Positions 1 to 9,606 of a DNA stretch of 64,000 bases are shown piece by piece. The notes under the pieces were generated by a model. It made no database searches. It saw nothing but the letters and a program-made list of their open reading frames with translations, and had not been told where the DNA came from. Positions within the stretch are counted from its first letter, which is position 1. Every line of letters starts with the position of its first letter. Position numbers and translations under genes: made by a program. The DNA comes from Streptococcus oralis. GTDB lineage: Bacteria; Bacillota; Bacilli; Lactobacillales; Streptococcaceae. The DNA is taken from NCBI RefSeq assembly GCF_019929345.1, contig NZ_JAHZPJ010000014.1, positions 3,236-67,235 of the forward strand, in the 5' to 3' direction.

Positions 1-637
1 CCCTTCCTAAATCTAAAAGGGCGGATTTAAGACGAGGATTTTCTTTTTCAAGCTCTGGTAAATACCTATTCCGAATGCGATTGCGAAAATAAGTATTTTC
101 CTGATTTGTTTGATCTTCGAAATAAACAATTGGTGGAAAATCTTTTTTATGAAAATACAACAAGGGACGGATGATTTCAATTCCATCAACTACTTGACTT
201 TCTTTTATTCCTGTTAAATGACGTAGTCTACTTCCTCGAATCAAGCGCATCAAAATCGTTTCAATCTGATCATCTGCATGGTGGGCAGTGACCAAGGCAG
301 TCGCTCCAACCTCTTTCATGATTTTTCTAAAAAAATCATAGCGAAACTCTCGAGCACGAGATTCTGAAAAGTCTCCTGAAAAGCTTGTGATATAAATAGG
401 AAGTCCAGTTGCATCAGCTAACTTCCTTAGTTCATTTTCCTCCCAGTCAGACTCCCTTCTCTGCTTATGGTTAACATGTGCTAAAATCAGCTCAATTTCC
501 AACTCATTTTGATAAGTAGATAATAGATGAAATAAAAACATTGAATCCAGTCCACCAGACAGAGCCAGCACAACTTTAGAATGTTTTTTGAAATACTCTT
601 TTTGGAGAAAATGATTTAAAAAATCCTGCTCCCTCAT
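1..637 (-). CDS. tilS: tRNA(Ile)-lysidine synthetase, N-terminal part (cut by window edge)
   Basis: TilS uses ATP to attach lysine to C34 of the CAU-anticodon tRNA-Ile so that it reads AUA. The visible 212 residues begin with [10 protein letters not shown] and contain the PP-loop ATPase motif SGGLDS about 27 residues in, followed by typical N-type ATPase sequence such as AHVNHKQR and [11 protein letters not shown]. The C-terminal part lies beyond position 1. Its ATG (637-635) overlaps the TGA of the upstream serine hydrolase gene (ATGA), so the two are almost certainly co-transcribed and translationally coupled. Identification from the family motif and the conserved origin-proximal gene order is secure. 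Confidence 0.95.
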   Translation of the reverse strand, partial: MREQDFLNHFLQKEYFKKHSKVVLALSGGLDSMFLFHLLSTYQNELEIELILAHVNHKQRRESDWEENELRKLADATGLPIYITSFSGDFSESRAREFRYDFFRKIMKEVGATALVTAHHADDQIETILMRLIRGSRLRHLTGIKESQVVDGIEIIRPLLYFHKKDFPPIVYFEDQTNQENTYFRNRIRNRYLPELEKENPRLKSALLDLGR

Positions 638-1902
638 TTTAGAACCTCATAGACATCCTTGGCTATCTTAGCAATGGTGTCATAATCAGAATTTTTGGTG
701 AAAATAGAGAGAATGAAAGGAGAATCAGTATAAACAATCGCAGTGTCGTGTTTAAACTCGTCAGCATCTCCGATTTTATGAGCTACCTTAACCGAAACAC
801 CTTTTGCGATTCGTTGGTTATCAAAATTCGTTTTGCCTAGAGACTCTAAAACAAAACCATTCTGATTATAAATAGCTTCCATGACTTTTCCAGCCATTTT
901 CGAAGAAGTTAATTTATCATTCACATCCCAATCTTCACCCATAATAGTGGACATTTTTTCTTTAAAAGCCCCGTCAGATTGATTGGTCACATAGTAACCT
1001 AAAATATTATGAGCAACATTGTCAGATTCTTTTGTTACCTTAGTAATTAACTGTTGAAGACTGTATTCTTTGTTATCTTCTTTTTTAGGTAAGCTACCAC
1101 TACCTTCTGGTTTATAGGACCCAGGGAAACTATTTACTTCTGGGATATACTTGAAGCTACTGTCTAGCGTGTATTCCCCTTGATTTATCTTATCTTGAGC
1201 GTAATAAAGATAGGCTAGTTTCAAGATGCTAGCTGCATAGAGTTTGCTGTCTTCATTCACCCCAGCCTCTTTACCTGTACTCAGTTGTTTAACATAAATA
1301 GAATAATTTTCGTTCTGATAGTTGCTTGATAAGACTTCTTGAACCTTTTGGATGCGATTGTCTTCTTCTGAGACGAACTCTTTTGATACCCACCCAACTT
1401 GATTTATATGAAGAAATTCTTGTCCCTCAGCAAAGAGAGTTCTATCCACCGTTACAAGTTGATAGGGAGAGAGAGATGAAGAAATTTCTTTAGTGTCATA
1501 AGGGCTGTTATAGATAACAAACCCTGGCTCCAACCATACTTGTCTATTTTGAGTTTGAACTTGACTTTGATCATAGACCAAACGCTTATCTGCAAGAATA
1601 AACTGGTGATTATCTAATTTAAAAACAGGAACACCTTGTCTATTCAAACGCCATTCTACGATTTTAAAGGCATTTCCAGGAGTCAATTTACCAGACTCCT
1701 TGACAAGATCCTCATTAGCATAGACGGCTGTTTCTCCATAAACCATTGGGGATTCCAGAGTTTCTTTATAGTAGAATCCATAATCAGACTCGGTTAGATA
1801 ATAAATTTCTTGTGAAGAGTAAGGAAGCTGTTTTTCTGTGCTAACTACTCTTGAGGTTATGATAAAAGCAGGTAGCAATAAAACTACTAAGAACTTACGC
1901 AT
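634..1902 (-). CDS. Exported class A beta-lactamase-fold serine hydrolase
   Basis: A 422-residue protein with one hydrophobic N-terminal segment (about residues 4-20), which suggests export or membrane anchoring. The middle (about 30-190) looks like SH3-type wall-binding sequence, and the C-terminal half has a penicillin-interacting serine hydrolase fold. The triad is SILK near residue 225 (SxxK), SDN near 293 and KIG near 375, where KTG or KSG is usual. It sits between the 40-residue gene and tilS in the mfd-ftsB-tilS cluster and matches the gene pneumococcal genomes annotate as a conserved hypothetical or beta-lactamase-like protein at this place. Its substrate is unknown; a peptidoglycan or other envelope ester/amide is plausible. 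Real beta-lactam resistance is not implied. Confidence 0.85.
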   Translation of the reverse strand: MRKFLVVLLLPAFIITSRVVSTEKQLPYSSQEIYYLTESDYGFYYKETLESPMVYGETAVYANEDLVKESGKLTPGNAFKIVEWRLNRQGVPVFKLDNHQFILADKRLVYDQSQVQTQNRQVWLEPGFVIYNSPYDTKEISSSLSPYQLVTVDRTLFAEGQEFLHINQVGWVSKEFVSEEDNRIQKVQEVLSSNYQNENYSIYVKQLSTGKEAGVNEDSKLYAASILKLAYLYYAQDKINQGEYTLDSSFKYIPEVNSFPGSYKPEGSGSLPKKEDNKEYSLQQLITKVTKESDNVAHNILGYYVTNQSDGAFKEKMSTIMGEDWDVNDKLTSSKMAGKVMEAIYNQNGFVLESLGKTNFDNQRIAKGVSVKVAHKIGDADEFKHDTAIVYTDSPFILSIFTKNSDYDTIAKIAKDVYEVLK

Positions 1903-2017
1903 TCTTCTCTTCCCTTTCTTCTTGTAATCGTAATAAATGATTTTTGGCTGCTAATTCTTCTAATTTTTCATCTGATAAACTTAAAAACTGCTCAACAACT
2001 TCTAATAAATTTTCCAT
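1895..2017 (-). CDS. Conserved 40-residue protein between ftsB and the serine hydrolase
   Basis: A very short, acidic, probably helical protein beginning MENLLEVVEQ and ending REEKNA. I chose the ATG at 2017 because a GAGGTAA ribosome binding site lies just upstream and the longer reading frame would overlap ftsB. It starts 4 bases after the ftsB stop and its end overlaps the start of the serine hydrolase gene, so it is embedded in the operon. A gene of this length occupies the same place in pneumococcus, which argues that it is real. Function unknown; the heptad-like leucine spacing would suit a partner-binding helix. Confidence 0.75.
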   Translation of the reverse strand: MENLLEVVEQFLSLSDEKLEELAAKNHLLRLQEEREEKNA

Positions 2018-2021
2018 GACA

Positions 2022-2390
2022 TTACCTCGGAAGCAAATCAGGAATTGTATAAATCGCTTCTCGTTTCTTTGAGTAATAGTACTTGGCGCGTGCATATTTT
2101 GCTACATAGTCTTCATCTTTTAACTTTGCAGCAAAAGCAGATTCCTTATCCTTTTCGTCACTAAGAGTTTGGTACTGCTCTTTCAACTCTGTCAATTGCT
2201 GGCGGCGTTGCAGTAACTGATCATAGCTTTGAGCCAAGTTATAAGTTGGTAAAATAAACAACAAGATCATCAAAATAAGGACCCAACCCATAAAACGATT
2301 TCGTTTTTGTCTTTCCTTCATCAGGTAACGACGACGTTGATGTTCATTTTGAATAAAAGAATTATTCATCTGTACAATATTCTTAGACAT
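2022..2390 (-). CDS. ftsB: Cell division protein FtsB/DivIC
   Basis: A 122-residue bitopic membrane protein: a basic cytoplasmic N-terminus (MKERQKRNR), one transmembrane helix at about residues 33-50 ([13 protein letters not shown]) and an extracellular coiled coil rich in Gln/Leu (about 52-90). This is the DivIC/FtsB architecture; the family bridges FtsL and FtsQ/DivIB at the division septum. It overlaps the end of rqcP by 8 bases and precedes the 40-residue gene by 4, so it is translated from the mfd-rqcP operon. Synteny with S4-protein and division genes is the same as the yabO-divIC order in Bacillus. Confidence 0.92.
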   Translation of the reverse strand: MSKNIVQMNNSFIQNEHQRRRYLMKERQKRNRFMGWVLILMILLFILPTYNLAQSYDQLLQRRQQLTELKEQYQTLSDEKDKESAFAAKLKDEDYVAKYARAKYYYSKKREAIYTIPDLLPR

Positions 2391-2649
2391 TTTCTTCTAC
2401 CCGTGTTTCACTGATAATTTCATACATGCCTGCTGCATCTTCTTTTTTTGTACTATCTTTCATCTCTAGTACTTTAACAAGCAACAACTTATTTCCAAAG
2501 CGAATTTCAACTTGGTCATCAACTTTTAAATCCGTTGAACTTTTGGCCAAGATTCCGTTCACCTTGATTCTACCTTTATCTGCTACTTCTTTTGCGACCG
2601 TGCGACGCTTAATAATTCGTGATACTTTTAAATACTTGTCTAATCTCAT
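2383..2649 (-). CDS. rqcP: S4-domain RNA-binding protein, RqcP (YabO) homologue
   Basis: An 88-residue protein made almost entirely of an S4 RNA-binding fold: [20 protein letters not shown] (helical part), DKGRIKVNG and [10 protein letters not shown]. It belongs to the Hsp15/YabO family; the Bacillus member is RqcP, which holds the P-site tRNA on stalled 50S subunits while RqcH adds alanine tails. The gene lies between mfd and ftsB exactly as yabO lies near divIC in Bacillus. Family assignment is firm; the ribosome-quality-control role is inferred from orthology. Confidence 0.88.
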   Translation of the reverse strand: MRLDKYLKVSRIIKRRTVAKEVADKGRIKVNGILAKSSTDLKVDDQVEIRFGNKLLLVKVLEMKDSTKKEDAAGMYEIISETRVEENV

Positions 2650-2706
2650 TTTTATTACCTCAAATTACTATTGTACCATTTTTATCCCTTTTATAGAAGA
2701 AAAACG

Positions 2707-5700
2707 TCAAAGAGAATTAGCTTCCTTTGATTCTTTTATCTCTAATAAATTTTCTCCAAAAATCAGCAGACCTTCTAAAATTTCATAATCCTTCTTGTTT
2801 CGGACATCAAATACGACTTCCATTAATCCCTTATTCTCAGCTATAGCTGCCTTTAAGTTCGTTGCGGATAAGGCTTTAAAATAATCTTGAGCCAAGAACA
2901 GTCGCTGAGTAATTGTTTCAAATTGAACTGTAATCTTATTTTCTTTTCTCTCCACACGTTCTACAAATACCTTGTCCAAGTAAGATTTGACCAAACCAAT
3001 CTCTAAAAGATAGGCCACTACGTCTGGATATTCTCCAAAGCGGTCCATCAACTCTTCTTGTAATTCTTCATAGTTGACACGGTTGTCAATTTGACGAATT
3101 TTCTTGTAAATTTCAATCTTATGTCGTTGGTCAGAAATATAAGTATCAGGAAGATAGGCATCAATTTGTAAAATCAACTCAGCATTTCCTTTGGTTCTTG
3201 TGTTCCCATTACCATTACGTTTAGCGATAGCTTCCTCTAGTAACTGCGAATACAATTCAAAACCAACAGAATCAATGAAACCAGACTGGGACTTTCCTAG
3301 GAGATTTCCTGCTCCACGAATCGAAAGGTCTCGCATCGCAATCTTAAATCCAGAGCCCAATTCTGTAAATCCTTTGATTGCTTCTAATCTCTTCTCAGAG
3401 ACTTCACTGATTGATTTTTCTGGACGATACATGAGATAGGCATAGGCAATGCGATTACTACGACCAACTCTTCCTCTTAATTGATACAAGGTTGACAAGC
3501 CCATATGGTCTGCATTTTCGATAAATAAGGTATTTGCGTTTGGAATGTCAACTCCTGTTTCAATTATGGTAGTTGTCACCAAAATATCATATTGTCCTTC
3601 AATAAAGTCCAATAAAGTATTTTCCAACTGAATTTCACTCATTTGTCCATGAACATACCCAATCGAAGCCTCTGGAATCAATTCCTGTAATTCTGAAACC
3701 TTCTGGTCAATCGTGTCAACTTTGTTGTAAAGATAGTAAACTTGACCTCCACGCTCCATTTCACGCAAAACAGCATCACGAATCACACTGTCATTCTTTT
3801 CTAAAACATAGGTTTGAACAGGATAGCGATTGGTTGGAGGAGTTTCAATAACAGACAAATCTCGGATTCCCAACATAGACATATGAAGGGTACGAGGGAT
3901 TGGTGTTGCTGTCAAGGTTAGAACATCTACTTGTTTTTTCAGTTCTTTCAAAGTTTCCTTATGCTTGACACCAAATCGTTGTTCCTCATCAATAATCATC
4001 AAGCCCAAATCAGAAAATACAACATCTTTAGACAAAACACGATGCGTTCCAATCAAAATATCGACTTGACCATTCTTTAATTTTTCAAGTGTCTCTGCCT
4101 GCTCTTTTTTACTTCTAAAGCGACTCAACACATCAATATTAACAGCAAAATTTTGGAATCGTTCCTTAAAATTCGTATAGTGCTGTTGCGCTAAAACCGT
4201 CGTCGGAACTAGAACGACCACCTGTTTGTGATCATTGACCGCCTTAAAGGCAGCACGCATTGCAACCTCAGTCTTACCAAAACCAACATCTCCAACCAAA
4301 AGTCGATCCATGGGGTGAGAATCCTGCATATCTCTCTTGATTTCCTCAATACTACGAAGTTGATCATCTGTCTCAACATAAGGGAAGGCATCATCAAAAG
4401 CATGTTGATCTTCATCATCAGCTGAGAAAGCAAAACCCTTCAACTGACTACGCTCAGAATAGAGTTTGATTAAATCGTCAGCTATATCCTCTACCTGATT
4501 CTTAACTTTTTGCTTAGCCTTCTTAAAATGCCCGTCATTTAATTTATTAAGTTTTGGCGCTTTACCATCACTTGAAACATATTTGGACAGTAACTGAATC
4601 TGCTCTACTGGGATGGAAATTTGATCCCCATTTTGATATTGAACACTGACATAATCACGGTGAATCCCTTTGATTTCAATTGTTTCAATTCCTAGATATT
4701 GACCAATTCCATGGATATGGTGAACAACGTAGTCCCCTTTTTCAAGTTCATTATAATCTTTTAATCGCTCTGCGTTTGAAGCATGTTGTCTTCTAAAACG
4801 ACGTTTTAATTTCTTTTGAAAAATCTCATGTTCAGTAATCAACAGAATTTTTTCATCTACAAAATGAAAACCATGTCTTAGATTACCCTCAATCAAGTTT
4901 ACAGATTCTTTACAGATACTTGACTTATCTCTGGAATCCAATTTAATCTGATATTCCTCTAAAACATCCTCCAGTGTTTTACTTCCCATTGAATTGCTAG
5001 ACTGCAGAACAATGGTGTAATCCATTTTTTTATATCGCTCAATTTCTTCTTTAAGAAAAGAAAATTGATTGAAAAATTCCTGCATAGGATATTGATTAAA
5101 TTGATAAATGTGATCAAACTTGAGATTTCCTAAACCCTTTTGAAGATTAGAGAAAAAGGTCACTGGACTTTGTTTTTTATAGATTTGCTCTGTATCTGCA
5201 AAATACTTCATCTCAGAAAATGCTTTACTATTCTGTAACTCTTCTGTAAAGTATTGCGCTAATTCTCTTTCAAAGGCTTCATACTGATTCATTAATTTTT
5301 GATAGTCATCAAAGAATACTGGCGTATCTTTTTCAATATAATCAAAGACAGTCCATGTTTTATCATAACATAAGGACAAAAACTTTCGACTATCTGAATG
5401 TGTTTGTCTTTGATGAAAACTTGACAAAATTTCTTCTAGATAGGATTTCAAAATCGGCGATAGAGTCTTCGAAATTTGCTTTTCTAAAGCTGACTGTCCT
5501 CGTTGATAATCCTTTTCTCTCAAAAGCAGATCACTAGCTGGAAAAATAGTGAGTTCTGTTTGATTTTCTTTTGATAATTGTGTTTCTACTTCAAAAGTTC
5601 GGATTCCATCTACTTCATCACCAAAAAACTCGATTCGGAAAGGTTCTAACTGAGATATCTCAAAAATATCTAAAATATCTCCTCGAATACTAAACTCTCC

Positions 5701-6210
5701 TTGTGTCTGTACTTGAGTAACTTTTCGATAACCGATTTCCTTTAACTGATGAAGTAGCTCGTGTTGGTCATATTCTTCACCAACTGCAATTTTTATAATA
5801 CTTTCTTTAAATCTAGTCGGAGAGGGTAGAATCAATCGACTCGCTGCGATATTACAAACTAAAATCCCTTTCTTAGATGGATCAGTCAAAAAACGCAAGG
5901 CCTCAACTCGTGAAATGATTTTTTCTTGTGAAGACATCAAAAACTCTACCATAGGAGAGTCATCTACCAAAAATGGATAGATAAATTCCTCTCCTAAGAT
6001 AGAAAGAAGGTCACTGATAATTCGTTCTGCTTCTCCATAAGTTGATGTCAATAACACAATCTTATTTTCTTTTTCTAGACTGCTTGCAATTGCAAGAGCC
6101 TTAGTAGACGTTGATAAGCCTAGTATTAGTTGTCTTTTCTTATCTGTCAGATTTTGACGCCATTTTTTTATCTGATCATTTTCTGAGAATAAATCTAATA
6201 AAGTCACCAT
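2707..6210 (-). CDS. mfd: Transcription-repair coupling factor Mfd
   Basis: A 1167-residue DNA translocase that removes RNA polymerase stalled at lesions and recruits UvrA. Visible order: a UvrB-like N-terminal region, the CarD-like RNA polymerase-interaction domain around residues 490-560 (GDYVVHHIHGIGQYLG), a superfamily 2 motor with Walker A GDVGFGKTE and motif II DEEQ (IIDEEQRFG), TATPIPRTL, QLRGRVGRS, and a C-terminal TRCF domain. Length is normal for the family. Its ATG directly abuts the pth stop codon (6211), so it is in the pth-mfd-rqcP-ftsB operon. Confidence 0.98.
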   Translation of the reverse strand: MVTLLDLFSENDQIKKWRQNLTDKKRQLILGLSTSTKALAIASSLEKENKIVLLTSTYGEAERIISDLLSILGEEFIYPFLVDDSPMVEFLMSSQEKIISRVEALRFLTDPSKKGILVCNIAASRLILPSPTRFKESIIKIAVGEEYDQHELLHQLKEIGYRKVTQVQTQGEFSIRGDILDIFEISQLEPFRIEFFGDEVDGIRTFEVETQLSKENQTELTIFPASDLLLREKDYQRGQSALEKQISKTLSPILKSYLEEILSSFHQRQTHSDSRKFLSLCYDKTWTVFDYIEKDTPVFFDDYQKLMNQYEAFERELAQYFTEELQNSKAFSEMKYFADTEQIYKKQSPVTFFSNLQKGLGNLKFDHIYQFNQYPMQEFFNQFSFLKEEIERYKKMDYTIVLQSSNSMGSKTLEDVLEEYQIKLDSRDKSSICKESVNLIEGNLRHGFHFVDEKILLITEHEIFQKKLKRRFRRQHASNAERLKDYNELEKGDYVVHHIHGIGQYLGIETIEIKGIHRDYVSVQYQNGDQISIPVEQIQLLSKYVSSDGKAPKLNKLNDGHFKKAKQKVKNQVEDIADDLIKLYSERSQLKGFAFSADDEDQHAFDDAFPYVETDDQLRSIEEIKRDMQDSHPMDRLLVGDVGFGKTEVAMRAAFKAVNDHKQVVVLVPTTVLAQQHYTNFKERFQNFAVNIDVLSRFRSKKEQAETLEKLKNGQVDILIGTHRVLSKDVVFSDLGLMIIDEEQRFGVKHKETLKELKKQVDVLTLTATPIPRTLHMSMLGIRDLSVIETPPTNRYPVQTYVLEKNDSVIRDAVLREMERGGQVYYLYNKVDTIDQKVSELQELIPEASIGYVHGQMSEIQLENTLLDFIEGQYDILVTTTIIETGVDIPNANTLFIENADHMGLSTLYQLRGRVGRSNRIAYAYLMYRPEKSISEVSEKRLEAIKGFTELGSGFKIAMRDLSIRGAGNLLGKSQSGFIDSVGFELYSQLLEEAIAKRNGNGNTRTKGNAELILQIDAYLPDTYISDQRHKIEIYKKIRQIDNRVNYEELQEELMDRFGEYPDVVAYLLEIGLVKSYLDKVFVERVERKENKITVQFETITQRLFLAQDYFKALSATNLKAAIAENKGLMEVVFDVRNKKDYEILEGLLIFGENLLEIKESKEANSL

Positions 6211-6780
6211 CTAGCCATTATACCTCTGCATCGTTTTCTCAAAGTTTTTCTCTTGTAAATAGTAATTTACAGCATCGTCAACCTTGTCAATTGACTGTAA
6301 AATACCTACATAGTCATCTTGATCAAACTTACTTAAAACATGGTGAACAACTGACATGCCTTTTTTTGGTCTTCCGATTCCAATCTTAACACGATTAAAG
6401 GTCTGAGTTCCAATATGTTGAATAATAGACTTGATTCCATTATGACCACCTGCTGATCCTTTTGCTCTTAAACGAATTTTCCCAACTTCCATGTCAAGAT
6501 CGTCGTAAATAACGAGTAAATCTTCAATATCCAAACCATAGTAAGTCAATAAAGCATGAACAGCTTTCCCGCTTTCATTCATAAACGTCGTTGGTTTGAC
6601 AAGATAAATTTTTTCACCATTAAGAAAAAAAGATGCTAGATCAGCTTGAAATATCTTGTCATGTGTAAAGGTGACATTTTGTTTTTTGGCGATTTGGTCA
6701 ATCAACATAAATCCAACGTTGTGCTTGGTTTCAAAATATTTATCTCCTGGATTTCCCAATCCTACAAGTAATTTAGTCAT
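6211..6780 (-). CDS. pth: Peptidyl-tRNA hydrolase
   Basis: A 189-residue cytoplasmic enzyme that cleaves peptidyl-tRNA released by abortive translation. Diagnostic sequences are [18 protein letters not shown] (with the catalytic His in KHNVG), FMNESGKAV, and [23 protein letters not shown] (catalytic Asp). It is the first gene of the pth-mfd cluster and follows the ychF terminator at 6806-6826, so a promoter is expected in the 6781-6852 gap; I see no clear -35/-10 pair there. Confidence 0.97.
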   Translation of the reverse strand: MTKLLVGLGNPGDKYFETKHNVGFMLIDQIAKKQNVTFTHDKIFQADLASFFLNGEKIYLVKPTTFMNESGKAVHALLTYYGLDIEDLLVIYDDLDMEVGKIRLRAKGSAGGHNGIKSIIQHIGTQTFNRVKIGIGRPKKGMSVVHHVLSKFDQDDYVGILQSIDKVDDAVNYYLQEKNFEKTMQRYNG

Positions 6781-6805
6781 TTATTTTCCTTTCAAAAGCC
6801 AAAAG

Positions 6806-6826
6806 GGTTGGAATATTTTTCCAACC
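6806..6826 (-). terminator. Terminator downstream of ychF
   Basis: Inverted repeat GGTTGGAA / TTCCAACC with a 5-base loop, followed on the minus strand by CTTTTGGCTTTTG. It lies between the ychF stop and the pth start and separates the two transcription units. Confidence 0.75.
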
Positions 6827-6852
6827 TATTTGACACTATTTGTTAAATGTTA

Positions 6853-7968
6853 TTAGACATTAAAGCGGAATTCCATGATATCGCCATCTTGAACGATATA
6901 TTCTTTTCCTTCTTCACGCAAGCGCCCAGCTTCTTTTACAGCCTTTTCAGATCCGTATTTCACTAGATCCTCATATGACATGGTTACTGCACGAATAAAA
7001 CCTTTTTCGAAATCAGAGTGGATGATACCAGCTGCTTGAGGAGCTTTCATACCACGCTTAAAGGTCCAAGCACGGACTTCTTTTTCACCAGCTGTGAAGT
7101 ATGTTCCGAGTCCAAGCAAGTGGTAAGCTGCACGAGTCAACTTGTCAACGCCTGATTCTGTCAATCCAAGTGCTTCAAGAAACTCTTGCTTATCTTCATC
7201 ATCTAACTCAGAAATTTCTTCTTCAGCACGCGCAGAAATAACTACTACTTCAGCATTTTCTGTCGCTGCAAATTCACGAATTTGTTTAACATAGTCGATA
7301 GAATCTGGATCTGAAACTACATCCTCATCCACATTGGCAACATAAAGAACTGGTTTAGTGGTCAAAAGGAAGAGACCTTTGACAACCTTTTGTTCTTCAT
7401 CTGTAAATTCAATGGTACGTGCTGATTTTCCATCTTCAAGAACAGGTTTAATCTTTTGAAGAACGTTAAACTCTGCTACTGATTCTTTATCTTTTTGCGT
7501 ACGTGCCATCTTTTCTACACGCGCATAGCGTTTATTAACCGATTCTAAGTCAGCAAGAATCAACTCCAGGTTAATGGTATCAATATCTGCAAGTGGATCC
7601 ACAAAGGCGTCTTCACGTCCTTGCTCACGCATAACATTTTCATCATCAAATGCACGCACAACATGAACAATCGCATCTACTTCACGGATGTTAGCCAAGA
7701 ATTTATTTCCTAGCCCTTCTCCTTTTGATGCTCCTTTTACAATCCCTGCAATATCTGTAAATTCAAATGTTGTTGGGACTGTCTTTTTAGGTGTAATCAT
7801 TTCCGTTAGTTTTTTTAGGCGTTCATCTGGAACTTCCACCATCCCAACGTTTGGATCAATAGTCGCAAATGGGTAGTTTGCCGCCTCTGCTCCTGCTTTT
7901 GTAATTGCATTAAAAAGGGTTGATTTACCAACGTTTGGCAAACCAACGATGCCTGCTGTTAAAGCCAT
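6853..7968 (-). CDS. ychF: Redox-regulated ATPase YchF (Obg-family P-loop protein)
   Basis: A 371-residue P-loop protein of the Obg/YchF family: G1 motif GLPNVGKSTL, G3-type sequence FTDIAGIVKGASKGEGLGN, a coiled-coil insertion around residues 140-200, and a C-terminal TGS domain (AWTFKRGMKAPQAAGIIHSDFEKGF). YchF proteins prefer ATP over GTP and bind ribosomes; in E. coli they modulate the oxidative stress response and non-AUG initiation. Length and sequence are fully typical. An extended -10 (8005-8010, minus) lies 36 bases upstream of its start, so it likely has its own promoter. Confidence 0.97.
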   Translation of the reverse strand: MALTAGIVGLPNVGKSTLFNAITKAGAEAANYPFATIDPNVGMVEVPDERLKKLTEMITPKKTVPTTFEFTDIAGIVKGASKGEGLGNKFLANIREVDAIVHVVRAFDDENVMREQGREDAFVDPLADIDTINLELILADLESVNKRYARVEKMARTQKDKESVAEFNVLQKIKPVLEDGKSARTIEFTDEEQKVVKGLFLLTTKPVLYVANVDEDVVSDPDSIDYVKQIREFAATENAEVVVISARAEEEISELDDEDKQEFLEALGLTESGVDKLTRAAYHLLGLGTYFTAGEKEVRAWTFKRGMKAPQAAGIIHSDFEKGFIRAVTMSYEDLVKYGSEKAVKEAGRLREEGKEYIVQDGDIMEFRFNV

Positions 7969-8004
7969 AGTTTCTCATTCTCCGTTCTCATTTCAATCCC
8001 TAAC

Positions 8005-8013
8005 ATTATAACA
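8005..8013 (-). promoter_or_regulatory. Extended -10 promoter element for ychF
   Basis: On the minus strand the sequence reads TGTTATAAT, a TGnTATAAT extended -10. No good -35 is seen, as is common with streptococcal extended -10 promoters. It lies 36 bases upstream of ychF. Confidence 0.6.
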
Positions 8014-8030
8014 CAAAAAGGGAAAACTTG

Positions 8031-8050
8031 CTAACCCTCTAACTAAGGGT
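8031..8050 (-). terminator. Short hairpin after the DUF951 gene
   Basis: AACCCT and AGGGTT form a short stem just beyond the DUF951 stop codon at 8053. The T-tract on the minus strand is interrupted, so this is a weak terminator candidate. Confidence 0.35.
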
Positions 8051-8052
8051 TC

Positions 8053-8247
8053 TTAGTCAATAATCTTATTCATTTTTCGTTCAAAATCATAGCGACTCAT
8101 CATAACAACGTGATCACAATTGCTACACTTTATTTTGATATCTGCCCCTATGCGTGTAATTTCCCAACGATTGGCCTTTTTACCTGTTGATTTAATTGTA
8201 CAAGCATGTGGTTTTTTCATCTCAACAAAATTTCCAACTTGATACAT
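8053..8247 (-). CDS. DUF951 family protein, 64 residues
   Basis: Small basic protein starting MYQVGNFVEMKKPHAC. The start at 8247 is set by an AGGAGA ribosome binding site; a longer upstream frame has no such signal. It contains a C-x2-C pair (IKCSNCDHVVMM) and an upstream Cys in KPHACTIKS, the typical DUF951 pattern suggesting a small OB-like or zinc-binding fold. The gene is found between dnaN and ychF in streptococci generally. Molecular role unknown; the conserved place next to dnaN suggests shared expression, not necessarily a replication function. Confidence 0.88.
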   Translation of the reverse strand: MYQVGNFVEMKKPHACTIKSTGKKANRWEITRIGADIKIKCSNCDHVVMMSRYDFERKMNKIID

Positions 8248-8278
8248 ATTACTCTCCTTTTCTTTTTTGATTATATCA

Positions 8279-8308
8279 TAAAAGAGGCGAGCCAGGCTCA
8301 ACCTCTTT
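8279..8308 (-). terminator. Terminator after dnaN
   Basis: AAAGAGG and CCTCTTT with inner GAGCC/GGCTC pairs form a hairpin immediately after the dnaN stop codon; on the minus strand the right arm ends in TTTT. It may allow partial readthrough into the DUF951 gene. Confidence 0.65.
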
Positions 8309-8311
8309 CAC

Positions 8312-9448
8312 TTAATTTGTTCGAACTGGTGTAATGAGCTGCATGAAGTCTTCGTCAGTATCTGCTGGTACAAGAGTAAATGGACGAACTGCTGAGATAA
8401 AGCTAATAGTAACCTTTTCGCTATTTAAAGCCTTGAGAGAATCAATCAAGTAAGTTGGGTTGAAACTAATAGTCAAATCATCCCCAGTCACCTGCTCCGT
8501 ATCGATTTCTTCGTTTACTTTACCAACTTCTGGAGAGTGAACATGGGCGCTAACAACTCCACCTTTAATTTCAAGCTTCACAGTACCATTTTGAGTCGCA
8601 CTTGATAAGAGACGTGCACGTTCCATAGATTGACGCAAATTAACCACATCAAAAGTAATTGTAGTATTAAAGTCTGTTGGAATCAAACGATCTGTATCAG
8701 GATAGTTTCCTTCTAGGAGACGAGTATAGAAGCTAATATTTTCGCTTCTAAAAAGGATTTGATTATTGGCAAAGAAAATCTCTACAGTTTCAATATCATC
8801 TGTAAATACAGCTGAAAATTCGCGGAGAGAACGACTAGGAATTACCACATCGAAATCATCGCCATTTTTTTCAAGAGTCAATTTCTTCTGGCTAAGGCGG
8901 TGTGAGTCTGTCGCAACTGTTTTTAGTTCCTTGTGTTGGCTCAATACAAAATGAACACCTGTTAAGATGGGACGACTTTCTTGCGTACTTGCAGCAAAAG
9001 CTGTCTCATTGATAATTTTCTTGAGTAGTTTTGTTTCAAGAACCAAAGGAGTACTTGCTGAAATTTCTTGGATTCGTGGATATTGTTCGCTATCTTTTCC
9101 TTTTAGGGTGATTTCTGATTTTCCACTTGTTAAGACAATTTGTTTTTGTTCAATCTCTTTGAAATCTAGCGTTACATCTGGAAGACTAGATACAACATTG
9201 ATAAAGAAAGAAGCTTCAAGAAGAATAGAACCTAAGGAAGTAATCAAAAGACCTGCATCTTCATTCTTTTGAGAAATGAAATTCTCAATAGAAATTTGCC
9301 CGTTTGATCCAATTAAAGTAATTCCTTCATTGGTAACATCAATTTTAATGGTTGATAAAATTGGAATGGCATTTTTTGAACTAATTGCTCGTTTTGTGGT
9401 ATTTAAGGCTTGTAGAAATAAATTTTTGTTAATTGAAAAATGGATCAT
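8312..9448 (-). CDS. dnaN: DNA polymerase III beta subunit (sliding clamp)
   Basis: A 378-residue clamp beginning MIHFSINKNLFLQALN; the start at 9448 has an AGGAGA ribosome binding site and gives the normal family length, whereas an upstream in-frame start would add about 32 non-homologous residues. It contains the expected three-domain repeats, for example RPILTGVHF and the C-terminal LITPVRTN. DnaN encircles DNA and tethers Pol III, and is loaded at the origin next door. It lies downstream of dnaA, separated by a 158-base region carrying DnaA boxes. Confidence 0.97.
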   Translation of the reverse strand: MIHFSINKNLFLQALNTTKRAISSKNAIPILSTIKIDVTNEGITLIGSNGQISIENFISQKNEDAGLLITSLGSILLEASFFINVVSSLPDVTLDFKEIEQKQIVLTSGKSEITLKGKDSEQYPRIQEISASTPLVLETKLLKKIINETAFAASTQESRPILTGVHFVLSQHKELKTVATDSHRLSQKKLTLEKNGDDFDVVIPSRSLREFSAVFTDDIETVEIFFANNQILFRSENISFYTRLLEGNYPDTDRLIPTDFNTTITFDVVNLRQSMERARLLSSATQNGTVKLEIKGGVVSAHVHSPEVGKVNEEIDTEQVTGDDLTISFNPTYLIDSLKALNSEKVTISFISAVRPFTLVPADTDEDFMQLITPVRTN

Positions 9449-9511
9449 GGATTCTCCTTTATTTATTTTTAGTATTAGAAGGATAATAGAAATAATAGAG
9501 TGTGTGAATTC

Positions 9512-9604
9512 TGTGGAAAACTGATTTCTATTTAGTGAGCTCAAGCTTTTTAGCTTGTTTAAAAAATGTGGATAAAAAAGATAGAAAAGGAAAAGTTATC
9601 CACA
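9512..9604. promoter_or_regulatory. DnaA-box group between dnaA and dnaN
   Basis: Three matches to the 9-base DnaA box TTATCCACA or its complement: TGTGGAAAA at 9512-9520, TGTGGATAA at 9567-9575 (perfect) and TTATCCACA at 9596-9604 (perfect). The flanking sequence is AT-rich. Together with the group upstream of dnaA it forms a bipartite origin pattern like that of Bacillus. Which group holds the unwinding site cannot be told from sequence alone. Confidence 0.8.
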
Positions 9605-9606
9605 AG

